NCBI RefSeq assembly: GCF_023015695.1
Contig: NZ_JALKAS010000001.1
Location: 1,674,001-1,738,000, forward strand
Direction: 5' to 3'
DNA from: Jannaschia sp. S6380
Lineage (GTDB): Bacteria; Pseudomonadota; Alphaproteobacteria; Rhodobacterales; Rhodobacteraceae
Length of the DNA stretch: 64,000 nt
Under the pieces are notes generated by a model that was not told the DNA's origin, searched no databases, and saw only the letters and a program-made list of their open reading frames with translations. This document shows positions 1 through 9,864 of the stretch, piece by piece (position 1 is the first letter of the stretch; each line of letters opens with the position of its first letter). A program made the position numbers and the translations under genes.

Positions 1-1
1 G

Positions 2-610
2 AAGGAAGGACGCTTCAAGGACGAGATCGTCGGCTTTACCGTCAAGACTCGCAAGGGCGAAACCGTCGTCGAGGATGACGAATACATCCGCCACGGCGCC
101 AATATGGACGCGATGCAGAAGCTGCGCCCGGCCTTCGCCAAGGAGGGGTCCGTCACCGCCGCGAATGCCAGCGGCCTGAACGACGGCGCCGCCGCGACGC
201 TCCTGATGTCCGCCGACGATGCCGAAAAGCGGGGGATCGAGCCGCTGGCCCGCATCGTCAGCTATGCGACGGCCGGGCTCGACCCGCAGATCATGGGCGT
301 GGGTCCGATCTATGCGTCGCGCAAGGCGCTGGAGAAGGCCGGCTGGAAAGTCGACGACCTCGACCTCGTGGAGGCGAACGAAGCGTTCGCGGCCCAAGCC
401 TGTGCCGTCAACAAGGACATGGGCTGGGACCCGTCGATCGTGAACGTGAACGGGGGCGCCATCGCCATCGGCCACCCGATCGGCGCCTCGGGCGCACGCG
501 TCCTCAACACGCTCCTGTTCGAAATGAAGCGCCGCGGCGCGAAGAAGGGCCTCGCCACGCTCTGCATCGGCGGCGGAATGGGCGTCGCGCTCTGCGTGGA
601 ACGTCCCTGA
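2..610 (+). CDS. phaA: Acetyl-CoA C-acetyltransferase (beta-ketothiolase), 3' part
   Basis: The reading frame is open from the first bases of the window and ends at a TGA at 608-610, so only the C-terminal half (about 202 residues) is present. It shows the C-terminal thiolase signatures: [19 protein letters not shown], where the His activates the CoA thiol, and CIGGGMG, with the second catalytic Cys. The enzyme condenses two acetyl-CoA to acetoacetyl-CoA, the first step of polyhydroxybutyrate synthesis. The downstream reductase phaB supports a PHB role rather than fatty-acid breakdown. The N-terminal Cys lies outside the window. Confidence 0.93.
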   Translation, partial: KEGRFKDEIVGFTVKTRKGETVVEDDEYIRHGANMDAMQKLRPAFAKEGSVTAANASGLNDGAAATLLMSADDAEKRGIEPLARIVSYATAGLDPQIMGVGPIYASRKALEKAGWKVDDLDLVEANEAFAAQACAVNKDMGWDPSIVNVNGGAIAIGHPIGASGARVLNTLLFEMKRRGAKKGLATLCIGGGMGVALCVERP

Positions 611-645
611 CGGGAGAGGGGCGCGGCATCGAACGCGCCCCGATC

Positions 646-1518
646 GTGACGCAGGCGACGGCATATGATCAGCTCGTGTTCTCGGGCGGCGGCACGCGGT
701 GCTTCTGGCAGGGCGGCTTCGTCCATGTCCTGCGCCGCGAGATCCCGCTGCACCCGGCCCGGATCGCCGCCCTGTCGGGCGGTGCGCTCTCCTCGGTCGG
801 GTTCGTCACGCATCGCGGCACGAAGATCCGCGACACGATGATCGAGAAATTCGCCAACCACGACCGGAACGTCCCCCTGCACGAGCCGTTCGACGGCGAA
901 CCGGGCAACTCGCCACATCAGCGCATCTATCGCGACGTGCTCGAAAGCTGCATCGGCGACCCCGAGGCGGAACGGATCGTCGCCGAAGGGCCCCAGGTGC
1001 AGATCATGGTGGCTCATCCGCCTTCGCACGACTGGGCCAAACTCTCAGGCAGCGCCGTCACGCTGGCCTACGAGGCCGACCTGACCATCCGCTCCACCCC
1101 GCATCTGAACTGGGCCGAGCGGGCCGGCCTGACACCGGAACGGGTGGATGCGAACAAGGCGGCGCGCGATGGCAAGCTGACCGACCTGGTCTGCGCGGCC
1201 GCCACGATCCCGCCGGCCTTCGATCCGCCGATCTGGAACGGCAAACCCACCGTCGACGCCGGCATGATCGACCAGGCCCCCCTGCCCGAACCGGACGCGG
1301 GGCGCACGCTGATCCTGCTGACGCGGCAGTACCGCAACCTGCCGGACCATCCCGACCGCATCTATCTGATGCCGTCCGAGGAGGTCCCGGCGGACAAGAT
1401 CGACTTTACCGACCCCGACAAGCTGCGCCAGACTTGGGCCATCGGGGAGGAGGACGCGCGCCGGTTCCTCGACGCGCACCATGAAAACCCTGGAGGAGGA
1501 ATTCAGAATGGCACGTAA
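646..1518 (+). CDS. Patatin-like phospholipase/acylhydrolase family protein
   Basis: A 290-residue protein with a GTG start 35 nt after phaA. The N-terminus carries the patatin oxyanion motif FSGGGTRCFWQGG, then a nucleophile elbow ALSGGAL (Ser in an xxSxG turn), and later VDAGMID, which fits the DGA/G motif with the catalytic Asp. There is no signal peptide, so it is probably cytoplasmic. It lies between phaA and phaB and its last 11 bases overlap phaB, so the three are probably cotranscribed. Patatin-like enzymes hydrolyse acyl esters. A role on PHB granules or membrane lipid is inference from position only. The substrate cannot be told from sequence. Confidence 0.8.
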   Translation: MTQATAYDQLVFSGGGTRCFWQGGFVHVLRREIPLHPARIAALSGGALSSVGFVTHRGTKIRDTMIEKFANHDRNVPLHEPFDGEPGNSPHQRIYRDVLESCIGDPEAERIVAEGPQVQIMVAHPPSHDWAKLSGSAVTLAYEADLTIRSTPHLNWAERAGLTPERVDANKAARDGKLTDLVCAAATIPPAFDPPIWNGKPTVDAGMIDQAPLPEPDAGRTLILLTRQYRNLPDHPDRIYLMPSEEVPADKIDFTDPDKLRQTWAIGEEDARRFLDAHHENPGGGIQNGT

Positions 1519-2230
1519 CGCACTCGTCACCGGAGGCAGCCGCGGCATCGGCGCCGCGATCAGCCAAGCGCTCAAGGCGCAGGGTTGCAACGTCGCGGCG
1601 ACCTATGCCGGCAACGACGAACGGGCGAAGCAATTCACCGACGAGACTGGCATCAAGACCTACAAGTGGAACGTCGCCGACTACGACGCCTGCAAGTCCG
1701 GCATCGCCCAGATCGAGGATGATATCGGCCCCGTCGACATCCTGGTGAATAACGCCGGCATCACGCGCGACGCGCCGTTCCACAAGATGTCGCCCGAGCA
1801 GTGGCACGAGGTGATCGATACCAATCTGAACGGCGTCTTCAACATGACGCACAACGTCTGGTCCGGCATGCGGGAGCGGAAGTTCGGCCGCATCGTCACC
1901 ATCAGCTCGATCAACGGACAGAAAGGCCAGTTCGCGCAGGCCAACTACGCCGCGACCAAGGCCGGCGATATCGGCTTCACCAAGGCGCTGGCGCAGGAAG
2001 GCGCGCGCGCCGGCATCACGGTCAACGTGGTGGCACCGGGCTATATCAACACCGACATGATGAGCACGATCCCTGAGAAGGTGATGGATCAGATCGTCGG
2101 CGCCATCCCTGTCGGACGCCTGGGGGAAGCCGACGAGATCGCGCGCTGCGTGGCCTTCCTGGCCTCCGACGATGCGGGCTTCATCACCGGGTCCACCTTG
2201 TCGGCCAATGGGGGTCAGTACCTGGCTTGA
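1508..2230 (+). CDS. phaB: Acetoacetyl-CoA reductase (NADPH), SDR family
   Basis: A 240-residue short-chain dehydrogenase, the usual PhaB length. The Rossmann motif TGGSRGIG is at residues 8-15, the structural NNAG follows, and the YxxxK catalytic pair is at Tyr147/Lys151, with PGYINTDM near the cofactor loop as in PhaB. It reduces acetoacetyl-CoA to (R)-3-hydroxybutyryl-CoA for PHB synthase. I chose the ATG at 1508 because GGAGGAGG lies 9-16 nt upstream. An in-frame ATG at 1481 would precede that ribosome-binding site. The start lies inside the end of the patatin gene, suggesting translational coupling. Confidence 0.95.
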   Translation: MARNALVTGGSRGIGAAISQALKAQGCNVAATYAGNDERAKQFTDETGIKTYKWNVADYDACKSGIAQIEDDIGPVDILVNNAGITRDAPFHKMSPEQWHEVIDTNLNGVFNMTHNVWSGMRERKFGRIVTISSINGQKGQFAQANYAATKAGDIGFTKALAQEGARAGITVNVVAPGYINTDMMSTIPEKVMDQIVGAIPVGRLGEADEIARCVAFLASDDAGFITGSTLSANGGQYLA

Positions 2231-2242
2231 CAGGATCTCGGA

Positions 2243-2273
2243 GCGGACCGGCCGTCACTGGCGGCCGGTCCGC
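2243..2273 (+). terminator. Hairpin after phaB
   Basis: A perfect 12-bp inverted repeat (GCGGACCGGCCG / CGGCCGGTCCGC) with a 7-nt loop starts 12 nt after the phaB stop. No T-run follows, so it may be a rho-independent-like terminator or a 3' stabilising stem for the PHB operon. Confidence 0.6.
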
Positions 2274-2291
2274 CATCCTCGGTGGCTGCGG

Positions 2292-2432
2292 TCAGGTCAG
2301 GGCCTGGCGGCGCCGTGACGGGGCCGACGGCCGCCGGAGGATTGCGAAAATGGATTGGAAGGCCCGTGCACGTTCCTGGTGGGCGCGGGCGAAGGCTTCG
2401 TCATAGGTTAGGGTCAGACGGGTCTCGAACAT
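2292..2432 (-). CDS. Small basic protein (46 aa), divergent from LysR gene
   Basis: Reading the minus strand from an ATG at 2432 gives 46 codons ending in TGA at 2292-2294. The start is preceded by GAAAGG at a suitable distance. The protein begins MFETRLTLTYDEAFARAHQE, is helical and Arg-rich at the C-terminus (RRPSAPSRRRQ), and has no Cys or membrane segment. Short proteins of this style (TYDEAxARAxxxRA...) occur in Rhodobacterales next to regulators, and I half-recognise it as RSP_7527-like, which is not certain. Its start faces the LysR gene across 110 bp, a typical LysR-target layout. Function unknown. Confidence 0.5.
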   Translation of the reverse strand: MFETRLTLTYDEAFARAHQERARAFQSIFAILRRPSAPSRRRQALT

Positions 2433-2542
2433 CGGATGGACCTTTCGGAATGGGTTTACTTGACTGAATCCAAGATGGCCCTTCGTTTCGCTATCCGCAA
2501 ACGAGACTTTCCAAACCGTCGGACAAGATATACTTGTCTGAC

Positions 2543-3484
2543 ATGAACGACCGCCTGCCCCCTCTCACAGCCCTTCGCGCGTTCGAGGCCGCGGCACGAC
2601 ACCTGTCGTTTCAGGCCGCGGCGGGCGAATTGAACGTGACCCCGGCCGCGCTCAGCTTTCAGATCAAGTCGTTGGAGGAGCATCTTGGGGCATCGCTGTT
2701 TCGGCGGCTGAACCGGCGGGTGGAGTTGACCGAGGCGGGTCTCGCCCTTGCGCCCCTGGCAAGCGAGGGGTTCCAGTCGTTGACGGCCGGATGGCGCGCT
2801 GCGAAGCGCGTCCTCGACAGCAGCATCCTGACCATCACCGCCGGGCCTGCCTTCACCGCGAAATGGCTGGCGCCGCGCCTGTTCGATTTCGCCGGTCGCC
2901 ACCCCGAGATCGAACTGCGTTTCGCCGCAACCCTTCGAATGCTGGATTTCGCGACCGATGATATCGACGTGGCGATCCGGTTCGGCTCGACCGATGCGGC
3001 GGATGACGCCGGTCTGCATCGGGCGTTGACGATCGACGAATGGGTGACGCCGATGATGCACCCCGATCTGGCCGAAAGATATCCGACGCCCGAAAGCCTC
3101 CTCGACGCCACGATCATCTTCGACGACTCGATTGCGTTCCTGCGTGATCACGTCACTTGGGCAGACTGGTTCGCGGCCGAGGGGATCGCGGCACCCGACC
3201 TGCACGGCCCGCGGTTCAGCCAGGCGGACCATGCCATCGACGCTGCGCAGTCCGGCGCGGGCGTGGTCCTGGGACGTGTAAGCCTGGGCGAGACCGCGCT
3301 GCGGCAGGGCAGTCTTGTCGCACCATTCCGAACGGCCCTGGTGCCGCGGGCGCATTTCCGCGTGCTGTGCCCCAAGGGGGCCGAGACACGCCCGACCACG
3401 GCGGCCTTCCTGTCGTGGCTGGCCGCCGAGGCATCCCGGATGACCGATCAGGGCGAAGGGCGACGATTGGTCCCGGCACCCTGA
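2543..3484 (+). CDS. LysR-family regulator, GcvA-like
   Basis: A 313-residue LTTR. The N-terminal winged helix spans about residues 5-65 and contains the GcvA-type text LPPLTALRAFEAAARHLSFQAAAGELNVT, followed by the linker helix and a periplasmic-binding-protein-like effector domain with VAIRFG, typical of the GcvA/AmpR subgroup. The ATG at 2543 is preferred to a TTG at 2534 that would add three residues. GcvA-type proteins in alphaproteobacteria regulate varied targets and no glycine-cleavage gene is nearby. The divergent 46-aa gene or its own promoter is the simplest target. Confidence 0.85.
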   Translation: MNDRLPPLTALRAFEAAARHLSFQAAAGELNVTPAALSFQIKSLEEHLGASLFRRLNRRVELTEAGLALAPLASEGFQSLTAGWRAAKRVLDSSILTITAGPAFTAKWLAPRLFDFAGRHPEIELRFAATLRMLDFATDDIDVAIRFGSTDAADDAGLHRALTIDEWVTPMMHPDLAERYPTPESLLDATIIFDDSIAFLRDHVTWADWFAAEGIAAPDLHGPRFSQADHAIDAAQSGAGVVLGRVSLGETALRQGSLVAPFRTALVPRAHFRVLCPKGAETRPTTAAFLSWLAAEASRMTDQGEGRRLVPAP

Positions 3485-3497
3485 CCCCGTCATGGAA

Positions 3498-3522
3498 AAG
3501 GCCCGCGTCGATCGCGGGCCTT
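3498..3522. terminator. Bidirectional terminator hairpin
   Basis: A perfect 10-bp stem, AAGGCCCGCG / CGCGGGCCTT, with a 5-nt loop sits between the convergent LysR gene and the minus-strand YdcH-like gene. The stem has A's on one side and T's on the other, so it can act in both directions. Confidence 0.75.
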
Positions 3523-3547
3523 CGTCGGTCCAGGCGCTATCCCGGGG

Positions 3548-3724
3548 TCAGTGTGCCGCTTCGGACGACAGCTTCTCGATCTGTTGTTTGATGGCCAGCT
3601 TGCGCTTCTTCATCTCCGTCAGCGCGATACTGTCGGTGGCGGGGTTTCGGGCTTCCTCCTCCACCTGACGGGAAAGAATCTCATGTTTCCTGCGCAGTTC
3701 CGCGAGATGGGACGTGAGCGACAT
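3548..3724 (-). CDS. YdcH family protein (DUF465)
   Basis: A 58-residue protein starting MSLTSHLAELRRKHEILSRQ, continuing with an acidic helix and ending KKRKLAIKQQIEKLSSE. The pattern xxHLxxLxxKHxxLxxxI and the second helix LKKxKLxIKDxIxxL are the DUF465/YdcH signature: two antiparallel helices, SlyX-like. The length equals the family norm. The start is the only ATG that keeps the complete first helix. It is a cytoplasmic protein of unknown role, very common in Rhodobacterales and often near envelope or polyprenyl genes. Confidence 0.85.
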   Translation of the reverse strand: MSLTSHLAELRRKHEILSRQVEEEARNPATDSIALTEMKKRKLAIKQQIEKLSSEAAH

Positions 3725-3869
3725 GGCCTTCTCCTCTTGCTGATGATCCGTTCAATGCATCATAGGACATAGGCTCTGTCACGGGGATTTCACCCGTACC
3801 GGCGGATTGTTGCATCCGAAGTGAATTCAATTAACGAAGATGTCGCGTGACACGTCACGGCGACAACGA

Positions 3870-4085
3870 TCAGTCCGACACGCTGATGCCGTTGTCGCGC
3901 ATGGTCGCCCGGGCCAGGAAGAGGTCCGTCTGCGACACCATCATCCGGCGCGGCAGGATTCCGATGGATCCTTCCAGAACCGAGATGTTTGCATCCAGAA
4001 CGAAGCAATCTATACCCTCGCCGTCCAGCAGGGCCGATGCGAATGCGATGATCGTCGGGTCGTTGGTGCGCAGAAGTTCCTTCAT
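3870..4085 (-). CDS. DUF2007 domain protein (putative signal-transducing)
   Basis: A 71-residue protein starting MKELLRTNDPTIIAFASALL, with the DUF2007 pattern: an N-terminal strand/helix that selects among residues, GEGIDCFVLDANIS in the middle and a hydrophobic RRMMVSQTDLFLARATM near the end. Fold and length match DUF2007 (GlnB-like half domain). It is divergent from the polyprenyl synthase gene with 60 bp between start codons, the standard arrangement in Rhodobacterales. No ligand is known for this family. Confidence 0.85.
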   Translation of the reverse strand: MKELLRTNDPTIIAFASALLDGEGIDCFVLDANISVLEGSIGILPRRMMVSQTDLFLARATMRDNGISVSD

Positions 4086-4145
4086 GGGCGGAAAGCTATG
4101 GATGCGGAACGGCCCTGTCGAGGTCCGTATCCCGACGGAGACCCC

Positions 4146-5138
4146 ATGACCGAGGCCATTTCGATCAAGCCGCATGAACGCCTGGCCGCCCGCCTGTCGA
4201 ACGACATGGAGCAGGTCGGCCACCTGATCCGCGCGCGAATGGCGTCCGAGAACGCCCCCCGCATACCGGAGGTCACCGCCCATCTGGTCGATGCTGGCGG
4301 CAAGCGTGTCCGCCCGATGCTGACCCTCGCGGCGGCGAGGCTCTGTGGCTACGAGGGCGACGATCACATTAAGTTGGCCGCGACGGTGGAGTTCATCCAC
4401 ACGGCCACGCTTCTGCATGACGACGTCGTCGATGAGAGCGCGCAGCGCCGCGGTCGCCCGACCGCGAACCTGCTGTGGGACAACCAGTCGAGCGTCCTGG
4501 TGGGCGACTACCTGTTCGCGCGCAGCTTTCAGCTGATGGTCGAGACGGGGTCGCTGCGGGTCCTCGACATCCTGTCGGGCGCCGCCGCCACCATCGCCGA
4601 GGGCGAAGTGCTGCAGCTGTCGGCCGCACGCAATATCGCCACGACCGAGGAGACCTATCTGAAGGTCGTGCGCGGCAAGACCGCCGCGCTGTTCGAGGCC
4701 GCCTGCCAGGTCGGCGGCGTCGTCGCGCGTGCCCCCCACGACCAGACCAGCGCGCTGGCCGAATTCGGCGACGCGCTGGGTATCAGCTTTCAGATCATCG
4801 ACGACTGGCTGGACTATGGCGGCGCCGGCGAAGGGATCGGCAAGGACATCGGTGACGACTTCCGCGAGGGCAAGCTGACGCTGCCGGTGATCCGTGCCAT
4901 CGCGCGGGGCGACGTGGAGGAACGTGCCTTCTGGCGCGAGGCGCTGGAACGCGGGCGGTCGGACGACTTGGCGCGCGCCCGCGCGATCCTCGAACGCCAC
5001 GGCACATTGAAGGAGACGCGGCGCGAGGCCCTGGCTTGGCGCGACCGGGCAAAGGCGGCATTGACTCGGCTGCCGGCGTCAGAGTTGCGCGACATGCTGG
5101 GCGACCTGGCGGATTACGTCGTGGCCCGGGCGAGTTGA
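4146..5138 (+). CDS. ispB: Long-chain polyprenyl (octa-/decaprenyl) diphosphate synthase
   Basis: A 330-residue class I trans-prenyltransferase. GGKRVRPML is the IPP-binding region, the first Asp-rich motif is LLHDDVVDES (DDxxD) and the second is IIDDWLDY. The enzyme elongates FPP with IPP to the side chain of ubiquinone, Q10 in this group. The ATG at 4146 follows GACGGAGACCCC. A longer in-frame opening from 3840 is not needed by any family member. The MEP-pathway gene ispE lies convergent 4 bp away, so two isoprenoid steps are neighbours although on opposite strands. Chain length cannot be fixed from sequence alone. Confidence 0.93.
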   Translation: MTEAISIKPHERLAARLSNDMEQVGHLIRARMASENAPRIPEVTAHLVDAGGKRVRPMLTLAAARLCGYEGDDHIKLAATVEFIHTATLLHDDVVDESAQRRGRPTANLLWDNQSSVLVGDYLFARSFQLMVETGSLRVLDILSGAAATIAEGEVLQLSAARNIATTEETYLKVVRGKTAALFEAACQVGGVVARAPHDQTSALAEFGDALGISFQIIDDWLDYGGAGEGIGKDIGDDFREGKLTLPVIRAIARGDVEERAFWREALERGRSDDLARARAILERHGTLKETRREALAWRDRAKAALTRLPASELRDMLGDLADYVVARAS

Positions 5139-5142
5139 CGCC

Positions 5143-5937
5143 TTAGCCGAGGGTGCAGGACCGCACCCACCAACCCGGCCTTTGCAATCCCTCCGCTGCG
5201 TCGGCCGCGTCTTCCGCGCGTGGATACAGGCCGAAACAAGTGGCCCCCGACCCTGACATGCGCACGATCGATGCGTCGGTTCGGGCGATCTGTGTCAGGA
5301 CGTCGGCCAGATCGGGGGCAAGCGTCATCGCCGGCGCCTCCAGGTCGTTGCGTTGATCGGCCAACCAGTCCAGCCAGTTCGATGCGCTGCCGCCGGGTGG
5401 AATGTCTTCGTGGCCTGCATTGTCCGCGCGATCGAGGGCGCGAAACACGTCGGGTGTCGGCAGGGAAAGCCCCGGATGCACCAGCACGGCATGCAGCTGG
5501 GGCAGGTCCAGCGCGTCGACTTGCCCGCCGATCCCGCGAACGCGTGCCGCGCGGCCCAGGGCGCAGACCGGCATGTCCGCGCCCAGTCCCAGCAAGTCAT
5601 CCAAGGCAAGCGAGGCGCCCGCCAGCCGCAACGCGACAGCCGCGTCCGACGATCCGCCGCCGATCCCGCCCGGATGGGGCAGGATCTTCTCCAGTTCGAC
5701 GGATCGCGGCGTTCCGGCCATCGCCAGCGCCCGCCGGACAAGGTTGCGATCGTCGGTCGGCACCCCTTGCGCGAACGGGCCGGTCACCGTCAGCCGGTCA
5801 CCGGGTCCGACGGTCAGGCGGTCACCAACGGATGCGAAGGCGACGATGCTATCGAGCAGGTGATAGCCATCTGCCCGACGGCCCGTCACATGCAGCGTCA
5901 GGTTGATCTTCGCAGGCGCCAGCGCGGTGGCGGTCAC
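5143..5937 (-). CDS. ispE: 4-(cytidine 5'-diphospho)-2-C-methyl-D-erythritol kinase
   Basis: A 264-residue GHMP kinase. The N-terminus has LAPAKINLTLHVTGRRADGYH, diagnostic of IspE, and the glycine-rich ATP loop GGIGGGSSDAA lies near residues 90-100. A C-terminal MSGSGATCFG is the third GHMP motif. It phosphorylates CDP-ME in the MEP pathway that feeds carotenoids, phytol and quinones. The start is GTG one nucleotide after the stop of the upstream TPR gene, implying one mRNA. It is slightly shorter than E. coli IspE (283 aa). Confidence 0.94.
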   Translation of the reverse strand: MTATALAPAKINLTLHVTGRRADGYHLLDSIVAFASVGDRLTVGPGDRLTVTGPFAQGVPTDDRNLVRRALAMAGTPRSVELEKILPHPGGIGGGSSDAAVALRLAGASLALDDLLGLGADMPVCALGRAARVRGIGGQVDALDLPQLHAVLVHPGLSLPTPDVFRALDRADNAGHEDIPPGGSASNWLDWLADQRNDLEAPAMTLAPDLADVLTQIARTDASIVRMSGSGATCFGLYPRAEDAADAAEGLQRPGWWVRSCTLG

Positions 5938-5938
5938 G

Positions 5939-7615
5939 TCAGTCCTGCGCCGCCTCGATCGCGCCGATGCCGCCTTCCTCCTCCAGCACGACGTCCAGAC
6001 CGACCTCCAGCTTGCGCTTGATGCGCTCGACCTGTTCCTCGGGCTCCAGGCTCAGGGCGCGGCGCCATTGGAAGCGGGCCTCGCGCTTGCGGTCGACCTG
6101 CCAGAGGACGTCACCCAGGTGGTCGTTGATCAGCGGGTCCAGCGGGCGCAGCATCACGGCGCGCTCCATCGGCTCCACCGCCTCCTCGAAGCGGCCCAGT
6201 CGATAAAGCGCCCAGCCGAGCGAGTCGGTGATGTACCCATCGTCGGGACGCGCCGCGACGGCGCGTTCGATCAGGTCCAGCGCCTCGTCCAGCTTGATGC
6301 GCTGTTCCACCAGCCCATAACCCAGATAGTTCAGCACGTTCGGCTGTTCCGGGTTCAATTCCAGCGCGCGGCGGAAGTCGGCCTCGGCACCGGCCCAGTT
6401 GCCCGTCCGCTCGCGCGAGATGCCGCGCGCATAGATCCAGAACCAGTTCTCGGACTCCGCGCCGCCATCCAGCGCGATGGCCCTGTCATAGGCTTCGACG
6501 GCCTGGGAATGGCGGTCCAGTCGACGCAGCGCATCGGCATAGGCGGCCCAGACCTCCTTGCGCTCGGCCCGCGACCGGGTGAGCGACTGCAGGACCTCGA
6601 TCGCGGCCTCCTCGCGGTCCGACGATAGCAGAACCTCGGCCCGCGCCAGTTCGGCGGCGAAGAAGACCGGGTGCTCGCGCGGCACGGCCGTCAGCGCGGC
6701 GTTCGCCAGATCGTGCTGATCTTGGCTTTCCAGAAGATCGGCGACCAGGATCAGGGCGTCGACATGGTCGGGGCGCAGAACCGTAGCGCCACGCGCGTTC
6801 AAGAGGGTGAACGTGGTCGAGGATTCCCCGGCCAGCAGCGCGGCCAAGGTAAAATACGCCTCGGCCATGCCGTCCTGGGGCGTCGCCACCATGTCGTAGA
6901 AGACCTGCTCGCCGGCCGAAATCCGGGCTTCCAGATCCTCCAGCACGGGCGAATTGCTGACGGCAGTGGCCTTCTGCAACAGGTCCAGCGCGACCTCGGG
7001 CTGCTCGAGCTGCGACAGAACCTGCGCATGGGCTGCGATGGCCCGCGCATTGGCCGGCAGGGGGCCGTGCGCCCGCCCCGACAGGATGTCGTCTGCGCCC
7101 TCGAAATCCCCGGCCATGGCGAGGGCATAGGCCTTGTGCGTCCAGGCGAAGGGCGCGAACCCTTCCGTCTCGGCCAACGTATCGAACGCGGCCAGCGCGC
7201 GGGCCGTCTCGCCGTCGGCGGCCGCGATCCACGCGGTCAGCAGCCCATCGAGCAATGCGCCTCCGACACCGCCATCGTCCAGCAGCGCCTGCGCATCCGC
7301 CAAGCGGCCGTCGCGCAAGGCCGTGATCATCTGCGCGGCACGGGCGAACTGGCTGGGCTGGGTCTCCTCGTCCAGCGTCTCGGCCGCGTCGACCGCGTCG
7401 TCGAACCGCCCCAGGACCGAAAAGATGATGATCGCGCTCTCGACGATTTCGGTGTTGACGTCCTGGCGCCGCATCAGCCGGGAATAGTAGTCGCCCGCGG
7501 CGCGGTAGTCGTTGGAGAACCCGGCGATGCGCGCGGCGAGGTAGGGCCCCGCCGTCCCATCCGCATGGACGGGCGCTGCCAACAATGCGCCGGCCAGAAA
7601 TAACGTACGAAACAT
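5939..7615 (-). CDS. Secreted TPR-repeat protein
   Basis: A 558-residue protein with an N-terminal signal peptide (MFRTLFLAGALLAAPVHA). The remainder is helical with tetratricopeptide repeats, clearest in the C-terminal third (AEADFRRALELNPEQPNVLNYLG, LDEALDLIERAVAARPDDGYI, FEEAVEPMERAVMLRPLDPLI). Periplasmic or outer-membrane-facing scaffolding is inferred. The same gene lies upstream of ispE in many Rhodobacterales, and the two genes are 1 nt apart. The ATG at 7615 begins the signal peptide; the open frame upstream has no signal and was not used. Confidence 0.88.
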   Translation of the reverse strand: MFRTLFLAGALLAAPVHADGTAGPYLAARIAGFSNDYRAAGDYYSRLMRRQDVNTEIVESAIIIFSVLGRFDDAVDAAETLDEETQPSQFARAAQMITALRDGRLADAQALLDDGGVGGALLDGLLTAWIAAADGETARALAAFDTLAETEGFAPFAWTHKAYALAMAGDFEGADDILSGRAHGPLPANARAIAAHAQVLSQLEQPEVALDLLQKATAVSNSPVLEDLEARISAGEQVFYDMVATPQDGMAEAYFTLAALLAGESSTTFTLLNARGATVLRPDHVDALILVADLLESQDQHDLANAALTAVPREHPVFFAAELARAEVLLSSDREEAAIEVLQSLTRSRAERKEVWAAYADALRRLDRHSQAVEAYDRAIALDGGAESENWFWIYARGISRERTGNWAGAEADFRRALELNPEQPNVLNYLGYGLVEQRIKLDEALDLIERAVAARPDDGYITDSLGWALYRLGRFEEAVEPMERAVMLRPLDPLINDHLGDVLWQVDRKREARFQWRRALSLEPEEQVERIKRKLEVGLDVVLEEEGGIGAIEAAQD

Positions 7616-7722
7616 GAGCACAAATCCCTCGACGGCAGCCTTCGGGCCGCCCGTTCGGGGCAAGCTAGGCGTCAGTCCGCCGGGATGCAACGCGTCCGAA
7701 CGGCAACCGGCAGGCCGCCGCC

Positions 7723-9369
<1,647 letters not shown>

Positions 9370-9555
9370 GATGCGGACCCCTTGCGACTGGATTTGGACT
9401 GGTATGGGGTTGGCTGACCCAAGCGTCAATCGTGACGCAACATCATGTCGCGGCCTTCCCGACAAGACAAATGCAACCATGTCGGGCGTTGCGGTTTCCC
9501 CGCGCGGCAAGCTCGGATAACGAAGGCGCGACCGATCCCCCCGAAGGCCGCGCCC

Positions 9556-9864
9556 ATGAAACCCATCCGCATCGTCTGGCTGATCCTCTGCGTGGCGGGG
9601 GTGATACTGCCGTTCCGCTATTTCTGGCCCTGGCTGCAGGCCAACGACTTCGACATCGCCGCCATGGTCGACGCCTGGCATGCGAACGATGCCAGTTCCG
9701 GGCTTGTCTGGGACCTGACCGTCGCGGCGGTCACGTTGACGGTCTGGATCGTCTGGGAAAGCTGGACGCGCCGCGACTGGCTGGGCCTGATCGCGATCCC
9801 CGCGACCTACATGGTCGGCGTGTCGCTGGGTCTGCCGCTCTATCTCTTCCTGCGGAGCCGTTGA
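9556..9864 (+). CDS. DUF2834 membrane protein
   Basis: A 102-residue protein with three predicted hydrophobic helices: IVWLILCVAGVILPFRYF, LVWDLTVAAVTLTVWIVW and LIAIPATYMVGVSLGLPLYLFL. The spacing and the text LPxxYFxPWL match DUF2834. I selected the ATG at 9556 because it starts just before the first helix; upstream codons lack membrane character. Its TGA overlaps the ATG of lysA by one base (TGATG), so expression is coupled. Function unknown. Confidence 0.8.
   Translation: MKPIRIVWLILCVAGVILPFRYFWPWLQANDFDIAAMVDAWHANDASSGLVWDLTVAAVTLTVWIVWESWTRRDWLGLIAIPATYMVGVSLGLPLYLFLRSR

Noticed and set aside
2282..2467. 61-codon plus-strand open frame
   Set aside because: It overlaps the 46-codon minus-strand gene, which has a better ribosome-binding site and a plausible helical sequence.
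3840..4145. In-frame plus-strand extension upstream of the polyprenyl synthase
   Set aside because: It covers the DUF2007 gene on the other strand and would add about 100 residues not found in the family.
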